In this document: piece by piece, positions 1 to 12,505 of the stretch | Numbering within the stretch: position 1 is the first letter of the stretch | How the letters are laid out: each line of letters opens with the position of its first letter | Assembly: GCF_014851395.1 (NCBI RefSeq) | Contig: NW_024040817.1 | Location: forward strand, 23,821,269-23,885,268 | Source of the DNA: Micropterus salmoides | Lineage: Eukaryota; Chordata; Actinopteri; Centrarchiformes; Centrarchidae | DNA length: 64,000 bases | Direction: 5' to 3' | Translations under genes and position numbers: made by a program | The notes under the pieces: generated by a model | What the model saw: only the letters and a program-made list of their open reading frames with translations | The model's database searches: none | Told to the model about the DNA's origin: nothing

Positions 1-331
1 CTGGACTCGTCCGGGCAGGACATGTGTCACCTCGCCCAGGTGCAAAGATAATTTTCTAGAAGTGGCGACTCCATCCGTGGAGGTGGTGAATTCAGTGAGC
101 AGTTGCTGCCGTTTGCTGAAGAAAAAAGGATGCTGAGGCAGTAGGGACACTGCTATTTATACGTCATGCACGTATTGGTAGCGACGTCCTATTAGTCGGC
201 TACATGCACGATAAAATTTCAGTGGGCTAGTGCGTGGGTATGATTGGAGGAGGTAGTAACCATAGAGTCCAGTAGAGGGCAGAGCCTGTGTGAGATAGAA
301 CCAGTCAGTATCTGATGTGACACTATTTGCC

Positions 332-700
332 TCACATAGTGCAACACATCTGTGGCATAGAGTTGATCAGGTTGTTGATTGTGGCCTGTGGAATGTCGGT
401 CCACTCCTCAATGGCTGAGTGAAGTTGCAGTCAGGTTGAGATGATCTTCCCTGACAGTTTGTGCAGAAATTCTTTGGTTATGCAAACCGTTTGTTGCAGC
501 AGCTGTCCGGGTAACTGGTCTCGGACAATCTTGGAGGTGAAGATGGTGGATGTGGAGGTCCTGGTCTGGTGTGGTTACACGTGGTCTGCGGTTATGAGGC
601 CGGTTGGATGTACTGCCAAATTCTCTGAAACACCTTTGGAGATGGCTTATGGTAGAGAAATGAACATTCAATTCACGAGCAACAGCTCTGGTTTACATTA
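332..700 (-). pseudogene. Tc1-like transposase remnant with internal deletion
   Basis: Read on the minus strand, 700 to about 440 gives the N-terminal helix-turn-helix region of a Tc1-family transposase. The motifs NVHFSTISHLQRCFREFGS and then NRRPRVTTPDQD, with many basic residues, mark it. About 25 bases later the frame resumes as the extreme C-terminus, EEWTDIPQATINNLINSM, followed by a stop (TGA at 334-332). Everything in between, including the catalytic DDE core (some 200 residues in this family), is missing. The two parts are also out of frame with each other. It therefore cannot encode a transposase and is the scar of an internally deleted copy. Terminal inverted repeats were not identified and the outer borders are unknown. 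The family call is from recognised Tc1-type residues; it is a different Tc1 family from the element at 19.4-21.0 kb. Confidence 0.75.
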
Positions 701-767
701 CTGCAGTCAGTCAATCCCCCCCTCTTAAAGCTTGCAACATCTGTGGCATTGTGCTGTGTGATGGAAC

Positions 768-2454
768 CCCCCCGTCAGTTGTTGATGGCTGTATTTTAAT
801 TTTTAAAAATGTGAATAGCACAAAAAACCAACACAGTTATGATGACTGGAACTTAAGTACATCTAACTGCACAAAGTGAATGACAAGGTCATGGTGAACA
901 TTGCAATATGAACAACAATTCACCAAATGTATAAAATTTCAATGCAACTGCCAAAAGCCTTCTTCAAGCAAACTTTAAAAAAAAAAAAGTCTTTTGTTAT
1001 AATAAAGGAATTTGATCAGATTCGCATTCTCCATTCAGCCCCCCTAATTCAATTCATATCTTGGACCAAAATATTGGGTGGAAAGCCACTTATTGACAGA
1101 AACGTAATAAGCATTCCCAAAGCAACATCTCAACTCGTTACATTTCCCCTGAACCTGCTCGATTGCAGCGTAATGCAGAACGAATGTACGGTGTGTGCGC
1201 CTGCACTTGTGCACATCTGTGTGTGTGAGGCGGCGTGTGTCCGCTGTGGCATAGCCATGTGTTCTACTGTTGCTGAGTGTAATCCTCGGCCTTTACCAGC
1301 TGCCCACAGGTCTTTCAGAAACGTCTCACTCAAATTAAAAACAGGTGGACACAGTTTGATTAGCTTGTTAAAACACACCTGCTACTGAAGGACGAGGCAT
1401 TACGCACACATACACAACCACATTTACACACACTATGGACACTTTCATACAAGCACAAAAAAACTTATTGGGGCCTATTAGATAATGATTATTGGAGAAA
1501 ACATTAGCTGCATTAAAGGGATTTTACAGTGAACAACTGCAAGGTCCCTAATGCTCATGGGTGAGAATTATATCAAAATATCCAGTGGACTACCTGACAG
1601 TCAGTTAGTTAGCTTTTGTTTTAAATGTGCTAGTCATGTGCTCTTTTTAGTTCAGTTGTATTACTTTTATTTCCTGTTACAAGAGGAATTTATTCCCTAA
1701 ATATGGGCCTTCATACTGCTAGTATAACTCCGCTAATGATTAAAGGGAAGAGATTAGTCAAGTTATGACACATTTTCTATTTAGCAATATAATTAATGTG
1801 AAACTTAATGTGAAAACGCTATTGCTATTCAGAGCAAAGCAACATGCAGAACTGCAGTTTTTCAGAATTTCAGGCTTCTAGCATATTTAACACTGTTGTT
1901 GCCAGGTGTTATGTCTCTATCATATATTCTGTACATAGCTTATTTACAATGAGGATCAGTCCTTAGGCTTTATTTTTGTTATCCTCAATATTCTTTTCAT
2001 TCCTTGAGGCAGTTTTCTATGTACATTTATTGGTTTGTAAAATTGAAGTCGCTTACTCACTCCTATTTGATTTTATTTCATAGGTTCCCCACAAAGTCTT
2101 TCCTAAACTGTAAGTCAGAAGTTGTGCAGACATTTGTTTAATGGATTGTAATCTGAATTGCAGACACCAATTCTCACAATGGTGGCATTACAATACATTA
2201 ATTAAACTAATAGATGGTCTAATGATTCAGCAAGTATCTCACAGTTTTATGGTGTGCTGTGATGTTCCCACTGGCTGCATTTAAAAGGCACCAAAGACAT
2301 TTTCTGCAAAAGCATTTTATGGTATGCCAGCAGGTTAACAGCTATTTGAAAGCCCATTGAGTCATTGTTACATTTAAGCGTTCTCAAACATGAAGCGTTT
2401 TATTCCTATGTCAGCCTTTACTTCAGTGACCAGTGTGTAAATGTCTGCAGCCTG
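768..2454. other. Gene-free stretch
   Basis: AT-rich sequence with short random frames on both strands, none with a recognisable domain or splice-like border. I see no repeat structure in it. It is probably intergenic or intronic. Confidence 0.5.
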
Positions 2455-2478
2455 CGTGTGTGTGTGTGTGTGTGTGTA
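2455..2478. repeat. (GT)n microsatellite
   Basis: About 12 uninterrupted GT units, read directly. Confidence 0.95.
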
Positions 2479-4521
2479 TGGGGGCAGCTGAGCTTATACA
2501 GTAAGTAATTCCCCACCATCACCAATAGGACAAGGGCAATTGAACCCTGGCACTTCATGTTTTAAATGCTCATTTATGCATCAAATGTACCTTTGGAAGA
2601 TAATAAGACACCATAATAGATTTTTATGAAAATGCATTACATGGGAGGGAAGCTAGTGCATGTAAACCCTCTTCCCTTCCCCTTGTCTCACCCTTCAACA
2701 AATCCCTTTCAAGCTGCTATGCTCTGGGTCTATAAAACTTCACCACATGAATATTTAATGTACAACTCATGTAATGCAAATTCTACTTTGTTTTATTTTC
2801 CCCCTTGCCCAGTCCATTATTTTGCCAAATGCTGCGACACATCTCGCTGAGAGCTGAGACTCACTGGTGAGAGTCCAAAGTCATTGCCATTACCACAGAG
2901 ACATGACTTAAGTTTTCAAATAGCAGATATAGATTTCATGCATGGTTTAGCATTGTTTGAGTTGGCTGGATGTTGTTGCACACTGCATGTGTTAACTATC
3001 ATGTAAATGCTTTTTGGGATGTGGGTTATGAGATACATACTTTTCTTACCTGTGTGAAGCTTCTCAGTCATCCAGGTCAGAGGATATCTGTAGGTAGAAG
3101 ACTAAAGCACATGGACGTTTTACCACCTTAACCCCAGAGAAGTCATCAGTTCATTCACACCCTGATGTCGCAGAAAAATCATTACAGTCATGTTGGCCGT
3201 TAAGGTCACATGGTCGTTAGCATATGTGAGAATCATCGCAGTCAATGTAAGACAAGTTCTACTTTGCCATACGTGACATCTCTTTCTTAATCTCCTTTTA
3301 AAGGACTTTCTCAATTGTACCTGCTCTCTGTACACAATGAATTAGCTCTTCCCACAACAAGTAAATCACATTAGACATGCATAATAAACTATTTGCATAC
3401 TTTTCTCCCAATTTTTCTTACACTGCCAGATACACCCCATACAATATTCTTACACACAAAAAGGACAAGATTTTGTTTTGTTAACTTAAGTGCCACACCC
3501 TTGCAATAGATCAAATTTGCTATTTCCATTTAGAACATTCAGATATATGGTCTGAATTCAAATAAGGAATGCTTTTCCTCAAAAGCACTTCAAAAATAAA
3601 AAACATCAAAATAGTTTGCATATAGGATATTTTTTAGCTGCAATCATGAGGGAACCATCACTGACTAATCAATGACACTGATCAAATAATATCTGCTGTT
3701 TCATAAAGGCCACCGTTGTTCTCATATTGAAAAATCTGCCAATGGGCTTGTGTTTTCTCAGCTTCTACAGTTTTGCTCCCCATTTCATTATCTGTAAATC
3801 AGGCTTTGTAAACAGCAAGCAGGTGAATGCAAAGCACACAGGACACACATTTATATGCTAGTCTGCTATTATGGGCTTTGAAACAGCAGATGGGCAAAAT
3901 GGTGGACCTAGGTCTGTCCAGGCCTCCGACTCTCCACTCTCCCTATGTGCCAGCGTTGGCTTGCCAGGCTAAGAGTGCCAGAGTGCTAGACCCTCTCTCC
4001 CCCTTGAGGGGTGTCTCTGTGTGGGGTGGCAAGGGCTTGGCACAGCAATCTATGGAGCATGGGTAGCAGAGGTCAGCGTGTGCGGTTAATGCCCTGTGGC
4101 AAGTCAGTGCTATATCCAAACCTCTGCCTGCTTTGGCAGAAGAAGAAAAAAAAGGTTACAGGAGGATGGAGAGGTGATAGGTATGGCTAGACACCACAAG
4201 AGATAACTGAATTTCTTTCCCAGCAGTAGCAAAATACATAACAAAGGAAAACTTTTGGGATGTTTAAACAAGGCTATGCGTCTACAGCCATGTAGCAGTC
4301 AGGCTAGAGGCTACTTAGGGACAGCAGTGCTATGAGCTAAATACTAATGTTAGTGTGACTGCTTACAGTGACTTTGCTAACATGCTGATCTTTAGCAGGT
4401 CTAATGTTTATAGTGTTTAACATCTTAGTTTAGCATTTTAGCATGATAACATTTGCCAATTAGTATTTAACACAAAGCCTCAACTGTTGAGGCTGTTGGG
4501 ACCGTCATTAGTGTGTGCAGG
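2479..4521. other. Gene-free stretch with one interspersed motif
   Basis: No gene is visible. Positions 3053-3079 carry a 27-base motif containing TCTCAGTCATCCAGGTCA that recurs with one mismatch at 26309-26335, so at least this part belongs to an interspersed repeat. The segment 3900-4090 is richer in GC but its open frame has no recognisable content. Confidence 0.5.
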
Positions 4522-4529
4522 GTAACAAT

Positions 4530-5231
4530 TAGGGCTGTCCCCGACTAAGGATTTACATAGTCGAATCAGAATCGTCAAGTCCTGCCTATGTGTGTTTTAG
4601 TGCGCGGTGATTGCGAACCGGTGGGGGGGGAGGAGGGGGTTACATACGGTAGCTCCGTTTTAATCTTGAGAAGCTGCAGAGCTGCAGTCTCTATTCATTC
4701 AACTTACACTGTAAATTTCCAGCTAAACTAAGGCTTTTTGAAGACCATTTTCTCTCTCTCTCTCTCTCTCACCTGTCATTCACCTTGTGCAGAGTTTTGC
4801 AAGCATGCCATGCTGCCGTCGCGGTTCCTCACGGGTCTATTTCAAGTAGCCGGCTATTTAAAAACGATAAAATATTCTTTGTGTGGTTCATCAACGGTGA
4901 TAAATTATCCGAAAGTCCCGCTACGCCTACACATGCGCACTGATGACCCAGGGTTAGGGTTACAATTTTGGATTTATTTACACACTTTAAAAACATTTAT
5001 TGAAAGTTTTATTCTTTTTACATGTTTATTTACAGCATTAAATGTTGAAATGTATATCGTAATAGGCTGTATATTAACTTGTAGTTCTATGTAAAATCAG
5101 ACGTTGAGCAACCCTATCGGCAAAATGGCATGATTCTCGTTTCGCTGCGAAGCTTCGACTGTGACATTGACAGTCGAATCAGGCCCCACCCATCAAAGCA
5201 TCAAATCTTCGACAATTTGGGGTCAGCCCTA
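4530..5231. mobile_element. Non-autonomous hAT-type transposon (702 bp)
   Basis: The ends are inverted: the left reads TAGGGCTGTCCCCGACTAAG, and the right, reverse-complemented, reads TAGGGCTGACCCCAAATTGT. Further inside, GTCGAATC is repeated near both ends. The element is flanked by a near-perfect 8-bp target duplication, GTAACAAT (4522-4529) and GTAAAAAT (5232-5239). Eight-base duplications and TAGGGCTG ends are hallmarks of hAT transposons. No transposase is encoded: the 118-codon frame inside (4738-5094) runs over a (TC)n tract and has no hAT domain. It must have been moved by an enzyme supplied from elsewhere. Confidence 0.8.
4750..4770. repeat. (TC)n microsatellite inside the hAT element
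   Basis: About ten TC units, read directly. Confidence 0.9.
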
Positions 5232-5239
5232 GTAAAAAT

Positions 5240-7556
5240 ATTAGACCAACTGAAAATTTGTTGCCAAAAAACTAAAATATGTTGTTAGTGCTCGTGGAAG
5301 ATCATCAAAGTCAGTAGGTTCATCTTCTGGGGACTGTGGATGTACAAATTTCATTCTACCCAATAGTTGTTAAGATACTGCAGTCTGAACCAAAGAGCCA
5401 CACCACTAGCATTGCTACAACACACACATGAATGGACACCAACTCAATCTTTGCAGTAATCCAGTCTGCACATGTGCTTAGATAGAAAAAATAAAAATGG
5501 TAAAAGTGGCCAGATGAGGTGACAATGCTATTTGTTTGATTATGTAACTGATTCATATTTGTCATGAACATATCAATAGGGTGACACAGGAGTGGATTTT
5601 CACTCCTGTCCCATCCCAATAAAAAGTGTTTGTTCAAATCTGAACTGCATATTTATATATAAAAACTAATCTATGATTCCCGTCCTGCCACCCTACTTTT
5701 TTCCCCTGTCCCAGTTCTGTGATGAACAGTGAAATTGACTACCATCTTGTGGGAATCCCACAAGAATCCCGAGACTCAAAGGATTCTCAAAGACATGTCA
5801 GCCTCTAATCACTACATTTGTTGGAGTCATGTTTCCCATGATGACTTACTGACCTGGCATGTCTTCCAAGGTTCATTACTTTTAGAAAGTAAGGATATGT
5901 GTTCATGTGTGTGTTTGGGAGAAAGTTGATGTGTGAAGGAGCGGTACAATGTCTGAAAATGGATCCATGCTAGTTAGCTATTCTCATCACAGTACTTTAC
6001 AGAGCTGGAGTAAATGACATTTGTCATGTTTCTTGGCCCCTGCCCACAATAATGAGCATCTTTTGTAGTTTTAACAGGTCTGTTTCGATGTTAGTGGATA
6101 TTTTAGCAACTCTCCTCTTGAAGTTCCCTTCAGCTGTGCCAAATACTGACATTAATAAAAAAAGAAATCTAATAAAAAATATTTGTGCTTCATTCCAATT
6201 ATTCGTAAAGCGGGTACAAGAAAGATGAATGCTATTTGAAGTATTTGAAGTCATTAGTGTAATGATTTAATTATTTATGAGTGCCTAGGCATAACTTAGA
6301 ATGGGAAAAGCTTTCAAGATATTATTGAAATTAAATGCAAATGGTTTTTCCTCTCTGTGCATGGAACGCCTGGAAAATAGATTTTGAGTCAGCTCTTTTT
6401 GTCTCTATGAAGGGAAGAAAATCTAAGCTTTGTGTATATATTCCATTGTCCTATTTTTGTCTCTTCCATTTTTAGTTCTCCTCCCTCTTCTCTCCCTATC
6501 ATACCCGAGCCTGTCAGTGCTTTTTCCTGCCACTTTACTTACCCCCTACCACTGTGTGCATGCGTCTGTACATGCTGTGTCTATATATTTAAGATTAAAC
6601 AAATGCAATAAACAGAACAGGTTGGACAGACATGAACCTCAGCACAGTGTCAGCATCTGAGAGATTACATACATTTCAAAGCAAAGAGAAGGAGCGACTC
6701 CATTATGTCCTTTTGATTTCCACTGTCTCCAGCAGAGCCTTATCACATAGACAGACACCCCGTTCTCGTGCATTTCTTTGATATCATTCATTTTTGTGCT
6801 GTTGCCAGGTACTTTTATTCCCAGGATGATGGTGAACTTCCCAGTCAGGCTGCACACATGCTGATTCCTTGGTTTTCTGCCCGTTTACGATTGAACACGG
6901 GGCATAATCCTCGGTGTGTTTTGCTTTCGGCTCAATCATTGGGAATGTCAGAATTAGAGAGGAACATGGCATAGCACTGTGTCTGCAGGGCAGACCAGTA
7001 GCATAGTACCTTTATGTTTGCCTTAACACCTGTGTGTTTTTCTACAAGATATTACTGGCTTCCAACTTACTTTTTATCTCCAAAGTATTATTATATATTT
7101 TACCTTCTTTTCCATGACAGCTCTTCCCCACCCCTGTAATGACAGCATAACATACTCCATAATGTGCATTGATTGCCTCAACCACGACTGTAAGTCATCC
7201 ATGACGGGTTGGTGATGGAGCGATGGGGAGGTGGAGAATGATTTGTGTGGAGGTCACAGCATGCACAGAACATATGACCAACAGCTTAATTAAAGCATTT
7301 CCTCGTCTTTGCTGTTGGTGGCTCCTGATGTGAAAATCATATCTCCTGAATGCACTGACAAAAAAGAAGAAAAAAAACTAACAGCTTGCTTCAACAATCA
7401 TTTTTCTGCAGCTTACAGACACAGCATGATGGCATTATGCAAATGTATTCTTCAGCAGTTTGCGCAAAAGTAAAAATACTGTGTGAAAACGTAAATCATG
7501 AACTTTCTAAATCATGAGCTTTATGTAAATGTATTATTATAAAAGTACTTACTACA
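5240..7556. other. Gene-free stretch
   Basis: Only short unrelated frames on both strands. No domain, RNA gene or repeat border was recognised. Confidence 0.5.
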
Positions 7557-9657
7557 TATATAGGGCCAGATTAACTAAAGGTTTGCGTGAGTAAGCAAAC
7601 TTGATATTACCAGCAAATTAACACGTAAGCAGCGGCGTAAGGTAGCGACAACAGGCCCCAGTGCAGGCTGTTATGATGGGCCCTTGGGCTACACAGTTAC
7701 GAAGCACATGCACACACACTGCGTTTGTGTGTAGAAGGTAACCCTATGCTGGAAAATTTGTGTGCCTTGTTTCCTAGTTTTACATGGCTTAACAACTGAT
7801 AAGATGCAGTAAATACCTAATTTAAAGATCCTTAAATCAATTTCTTTCCATAGTAACATATTAAATTCAACAGTTCTCTTTTTGTGCATCTCTCTCCAGC
7901 ACACACGCTGCTGCTGCAGCTGTGTTGCGTGCACCTGGACGCAGCAGTCTAAAGCAAAGTACCATCATTTGATGGATTTCAGAGTCGGATTGTGTCTAGA
8001 CTATTATAAGTACAGAAGTCAAAGAGAAAGTTGTAAGGAGCATGGCCAGTGCTGTCATTGTCAAAATCCTGAAACGTCACTAGAAACAGCTGAGTGCAGG
8101 AGGTGTGCACAGTGCTGAAATGACGCAGACTTTTTCGGGCAATTTCAGTACAGTAACCTCCCGAATCACGACAACCACATTCCTCTTCGACAGGCAAGAC
8201 GTTATGGTGAATAAGAAAGAAAAGTGGCCTACTTATAACACAATCCCATGTCCTGAAAACAGACCAGCTACGGCGCACACACACAGTTTAATACCCACAC
8301 GCACATCCACACAATTAAACAGGTACGCCTACTCAGTGGCAACCTGTCCGCGAAATGATAACAGCACTTGTAAAGTTACTCACCTATTTGAAAGGCGTCC
8401 GACGAGCCTTGCATTGAGCGAAATCCTTGACAATGTCCTCAGTAATCCAAAACAATCTTATTTGGGAGCTTTGTGACCCTCTCCTCCTGTTCTTTTCTCT
8501 CCTATCTCTTCTTGAAACAACTTTTATGTGTGAATAGCATGAAATCTAGCTTGCCCGTGTGCTCTGCTAGTCTACTTAGCAAATTTTGCGTTTCACCCGG
8601 TTTCTGGAGTCTTGTCACATGATCAAATAGAAACTTAAGATTGTCAGCCCACATATACAGTGATGATTGCTGGGTAATATGTATATTGCTATGTGACACA
8701 AGTAGCAAAGAAAATAAGTTAAATAAGCTAAATTCATTCTGTGGAATACATTTTTTATATTTAACTGTATACCTTATACCGACCGGACACCGACTGGAGA
8801 GGGGCCATGTGCTGATCGAGAACCGCCCCCTGGGAGGCGACGGCGCAGATGACTTCCAATGGAGTGTGGTCGGTGGAGGCGGGAGGGGAAGGGGAGCGTG
8901 CTGGGTCCATAATGGCTCGATCGTTCTGTGACGATTGGGGACAGAACGGACCGAAATGCAACGCTGAAGGTTTCAAAAGAGGTTTATTGAGGGGAAAGGG
9001 GGAAGAGGAGGGACGGGAGGAGAGAAGGGGAATGGCAGACGTGGACGCGGGGGACCGAGGAGCTGGAGGAGCGGAAGGCGCTTAGGCAAGAGGACCGAGG
9101 GAGGCTGGTGGTCGTGGAGGGGAGGATGCAGTGGCTGGCTGGCAAACACATGATCCATGATGATACAGAAATATAATTGGAGACCCCCCAAAATTTCACA
9201 AATAATGTTTTTAGTTGAGCTTATGTCTTATTCCTCCTGGCTCCACCGTAGTTTGCACCCTGTCCTCACGTCTGGGTCATTCCAGTATACTGTAGCTGTT
9301 TCTGCTGGGGTTTCCCAAAGCAGTTTTTCAGGTGTGCTGTCCCAAGTACTTAATGCAATCTCAGGCAGGATGGGCAGGAAAACACGATTTCCACATACTC
9401 GGGATGCACTGAATGAAACAAATCAAGGTTTTTATGCAGTAGCTAATTTCCCTCCCGACTCTCCATGGCGGAAACCATTAAAACACGCTAAACCCTCTTT
9501 AAATACTGCCACCTCCATTGTGTTTGCTCCTGTTGTTATCTATGCAATAATTCTTAGTTAATCTCTCATAACAGGTACTACAATGACACGTGCAATATTT
9601 TAGAATACACACGCAATTTAGTACTCTTTAGTCGGGGTGTTAGTAAATCAGCCTATA
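7557..9657. mobile_element. Putative DNA transposon with weak terminal inverted repeats
   Basis: The left end (from 7557) reads TATATAGGGCCAGATTAACTAA. The right end, reverse-complemented from 9657, reads TATAGGCTGATTTACTAA. The two agree at most positions once a two-base gap is allowed, and 'gggcc-gatttactaa' ends are common on teleost DNA transposons. No transposase domain is visible between them, the target duplication is unclear, and an LTR fragment (about 8927-9150) lies inside. Superfamily is not assigned. The pairing could also be fortuitous. Confidence 0.35.
8927..9150 (-). mobile_element. LTR fragment (minus strand)
   Basis: On the minus strand a long pyrimidine-rich tract is followed by AATAAA (8988-8983), then an R/U5-like segment ending ...CGTCACA at 8927. 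The segment after the hexamer (AGCGTTGCATTTCGGTCC...TCTGTCC) is clearly related to the one in the solo LTR at 35406-36026 (AGCGCTGCGTTTGGGTCC...CTGTCC). This supports an LTR origin. The upper border and target duplication were not found, so the coordinates at the right are approximate. Confidence 0.5.
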
Positions 9658-9887
9658 ATGTTTCGAAAGTAAAACTATTCAGAATGACCCCTGTGATTGT
9701 AACATTATTGGTTTGTTTGTATTGACGCATTAATGTGTAAGCAAAGTTGTTGCAGTTGGTTGAGGTGGACCTACTTTGCTTCTTAACAGTGAGCTCTCTT
9801 ATTAGAGCCCCATGCACATCACTTACACAGAAATCCAAAGCTCAACAGACCTGGTTTGCCTTGTTACGGTTGCTAAGTCCCACCGAT

Positions 9888-10110
9888 ATAGACTGTATAT
9901 AAGGATGGATGACACATATTCACTTCTACCCACTGTATAAAAATGAAGCCAAAATATTCCGGATATGGGTGCTGCAATCTTGCACTGGTGATGTCATTTG
10001 GAGCCAGAATCTGTGCAGCAGTGCTCTGGGTTGGAGCAGCGGTAACATTACTTACAGCAGACGGAGAAATCCAAAACTTTACAGATCTGCTATGCCTTTT
10101 TACTGCTGCT
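9888..10110. repeat. Probable teleost interspersed repeat
   Basis: The block starting GATATAGACTGTATATAAGG and continuing through the AAATGAAGCCAAAATATTCC segment resembles a short repeat seen very widely in teleost genomes. This is from memory of its appearance; no second copy is in the window. It has no coding content. Confidence 0.35.
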
Positions 10111-10392
10111 AAGTACCAACTCATAAAAAGACAGAGACACATTGGATATAAATTAAAGATGCTGGTGACTGCATGTGTTACTGTGATAACGAAATATCTC
10201 CATATCCATATCATTTCTCAATACTCAGTACTGTATACTGGACGGTGTCGGCATCCAAGACATCCACAAAATAAACATGGAATCTACCAGGAACACTTGA
10301 TTATAAGGGGGAGGAAAAGGTCAGGCCATTCATCATATACCTGGTCATTACAGCAACACCATTGGAAACTGTGACAAATGAACCCTTCTCAC

Positions 10393-10495
10393 TTTAATGG
10401 ACTTGGCATTCTGGTATTCTGAATGCACACTCCAGCGTGACTTGGAGTCAAGAAGCCACATATATTCACTGTAGAGAGCTGGAACACTCTTAACC
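10393..10495 (-). other. Exon-like open stretch of unknown origin
   Basis: On the minus strand, 10495 to 10393 is open with protein-like composition (VPALYSEYMWLLDSKSRW, then HSEYQNAKSIK). It is bracketed by a plausible acceptor (GGCTGAAGAG|GTTAAG) and a good donor (ATTAAA|GTGAGA). I do not recognise the protein. An in-frame stop lies just upstream of the presumed acceptor, and reading through the donor also meets a stop, as expected of an exon or an exon relic. No partner exon was found nearby, so it may be a chance frame. Confidence 0.25.
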
Positions 10496-10646
10496 TCTTC
10501 AGCCAAAACCAAATGCAATTAACAAGCACCTTCTTAGAAGAAGGGATACGTAATGGATGAGGACTCGGGAGTACATGGATGAATGAGAGAACAAGTATTG
10601 TGTCATTATGCAACCTTATAAAAGAAGCTTTGTGAAAGAAGTCCAT

Positions 10647-11742
10647 GGGAAGATTTCATTCTGTATTCCCATGCCTCTGTGCTCAAATCCTCTGTAGCTT
10701 TGTGTTTCCTTTTTGTCTTTCTTGATTTCCATCTTTCTGGAATTCTATGCATGTTTCTGTGTGTGCCCTGTCGATTTGGATTTGTGTGGGCATCTGAGAA
10801 TAAGCATGTCTAATGCTTACCAAATTGTAGAACTGCAGATCGTATTTCACCTAAATATATTCTAAAAAATGACTGAAAAATGAATTTGGCAACAACTCAA
10901 GCTGTTCGCACAGTGGGAGTGTCATCAGTGAGGGACAGAACAAAGCGATTCCTCCAGGGACCTCGCATTTTCCCATACTCTCCCACTGTGTTTTCCCGTT
11001 GACAGCGCTCTTTGCTCTCCGGCCGAGCACCAAACACGAGAGTGAGCCCCCAGTCACAGTAATTACTGCACCACTCAACTGAAATGACAAATGAACAAAT
11101 GTCACAATACCCCAATGCCCCTCTTTGCTCCGACAGCCACACACACAGACACACGCACCCATTAGAGTCTAGAAATCCTCTTTCTCTCATTTGTCCACAC
11201 ATGCAAACAATGAAGTTTTTACTGTAGAGGCAATTGTACAAAGCAGATGAAGGTTGTGACATGTGTGAACACAGGTCCCTTTTGTGGAGACTAACGAGAG
11301 GGAAAGAAAAAAAAGAGAGGAGAGGAGAGGATGAGAGACTAGTAGATAGCCTGTCAGAAAACAAGCAGCCATGTCCGTAGCAGCAGGGCCGTATGCCGAA
11401 CGCTAATTACATTGATAAATGGCGTTGCCTGTGCGTCCCGCTACCAGCGATTTATGGCCTCAGTGACCCTAACCATCACGATATGTGAAGGACATAGCAT
11501 GCAGGGTGAAGAGAAAAAGAAAGCGGGTGGGAGAGGGGAGCTCTCTGAAAAAAAGCAGAAGAAAGATTTGATGCTTGTTGACATTACCAGCCTGTATTAT
11601 CACCATTTCATGGCTCCCACAAAGCTAATTGAATCTGCACCTCCACCCTGCACTGAATCCTCTTTACTGCTGGCTGGGCCACCTTCATTAAAATTTTTTT
11701 TGCAACAGAACACTTCACATTTGACACATGACTCACTCAAAC
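10647..11742. other. Gene-free stretch, possibly holding a conserved non-coding block
   Basis: No coding content is convincing. Positions 11366-11480 look unusually complex for this region and contain homeodomain-like cores (CTAATTACATTGATAAATGG and GATTTATGGCC), so this may be a regulatory block. That is a guess from composition only. Confidence 0.3.
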
Positions 11743-11743
11743 A

Positions 11744-11819
<76 letters not shown>
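11743..11819. repeat. (CT)n(CA)n compound microsatellite
   Basis: About 9 CT units run directly into about 29 CA units. The open frames on both strands across this tract (Ser-Leu and Thr-His runs) are artefacts. Confidence 0.97.
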
Positions 11820-11822
<3 letters not shown>

Positions 11823-11981
11823 TGTGAAACACATTAACACAGCTTCATTTGCACTGTGGCTCACTGGTTGTGTATGTGTGTGATAGAAAATGGCGAGGTA
11901 TAAGAAGGAGGGTGGGTTCTCACAGTGGATAAATGCTTTTTGCTCACATCATGTAAAGGATGAGATGGGGAAAGCTGTGGA

Positions 11982-11983
<2 letters not shown>

Positions 11984-12023
<40 letters not shown>
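11984..12023. repeat. (GT)n microsatellite
   Basis: About 20 uninterrupted GT units. Confidence 0.97.
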
Positions 12024-12024
<1 letters not shown>

Positions 12025-12486
12025 TTACATGTGTGAGTGTGAGGCAGTATGAGAAAAGCATAACGAATAACATTCATGTGTGTAGGTTTGCACATTTCTC
12101 CATTTGCGTGCTTGTGTTTTTGTACGGCAGAGCAAGAGCAGGGTGCCCTGTGATTGATTCTAACACCTTCGCATCATCAAAAGGAGACATGCCGATTTTG
12201 AATACAATTAAGAAGGCTCAACCCTGACACTACTGTAATCAAACAGACTGGGGGAGAAGAAATGAGTATGTCAATTCCGGCTGCTGCATCTGCACTTTCA
12301 TCTATTGCCCTTTTCCCATCCTGTCAGTTTTCTGTCGATGTGAGGGATGTGTGTACAAAATAGGGTGCATGACAGGTCTAACTTGATTTATCCAGCATCT
12401 TTTGCAATACTTCTAGGAAAATCAGGGTTAAAAGTCAAATATTCCACATTATTTGCTGGTTCACCAGCTTTGCACATAGTATAGCA

Positions 12487-12505
12487 CAGTGGTTCCCAAA
12501 GTGGG
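12487..12505. mobile_element. hAT-type transposon end (fragment)
   Basis: CAGTGGTTCCCAAAGTGGG is a classic hAT terminal sequence. Its inverted partner was not found in the following kilobase, so only one end of a decayed element is called. Confidence 0.45.

Noticed and set aside
11412..11837. 141-codon open frame on the plus strand and an overlapping minus frame
   Set aside because: The second half is a (CT)n(CA)n microsatellite, the first half has no motif, and there are no splice sites.
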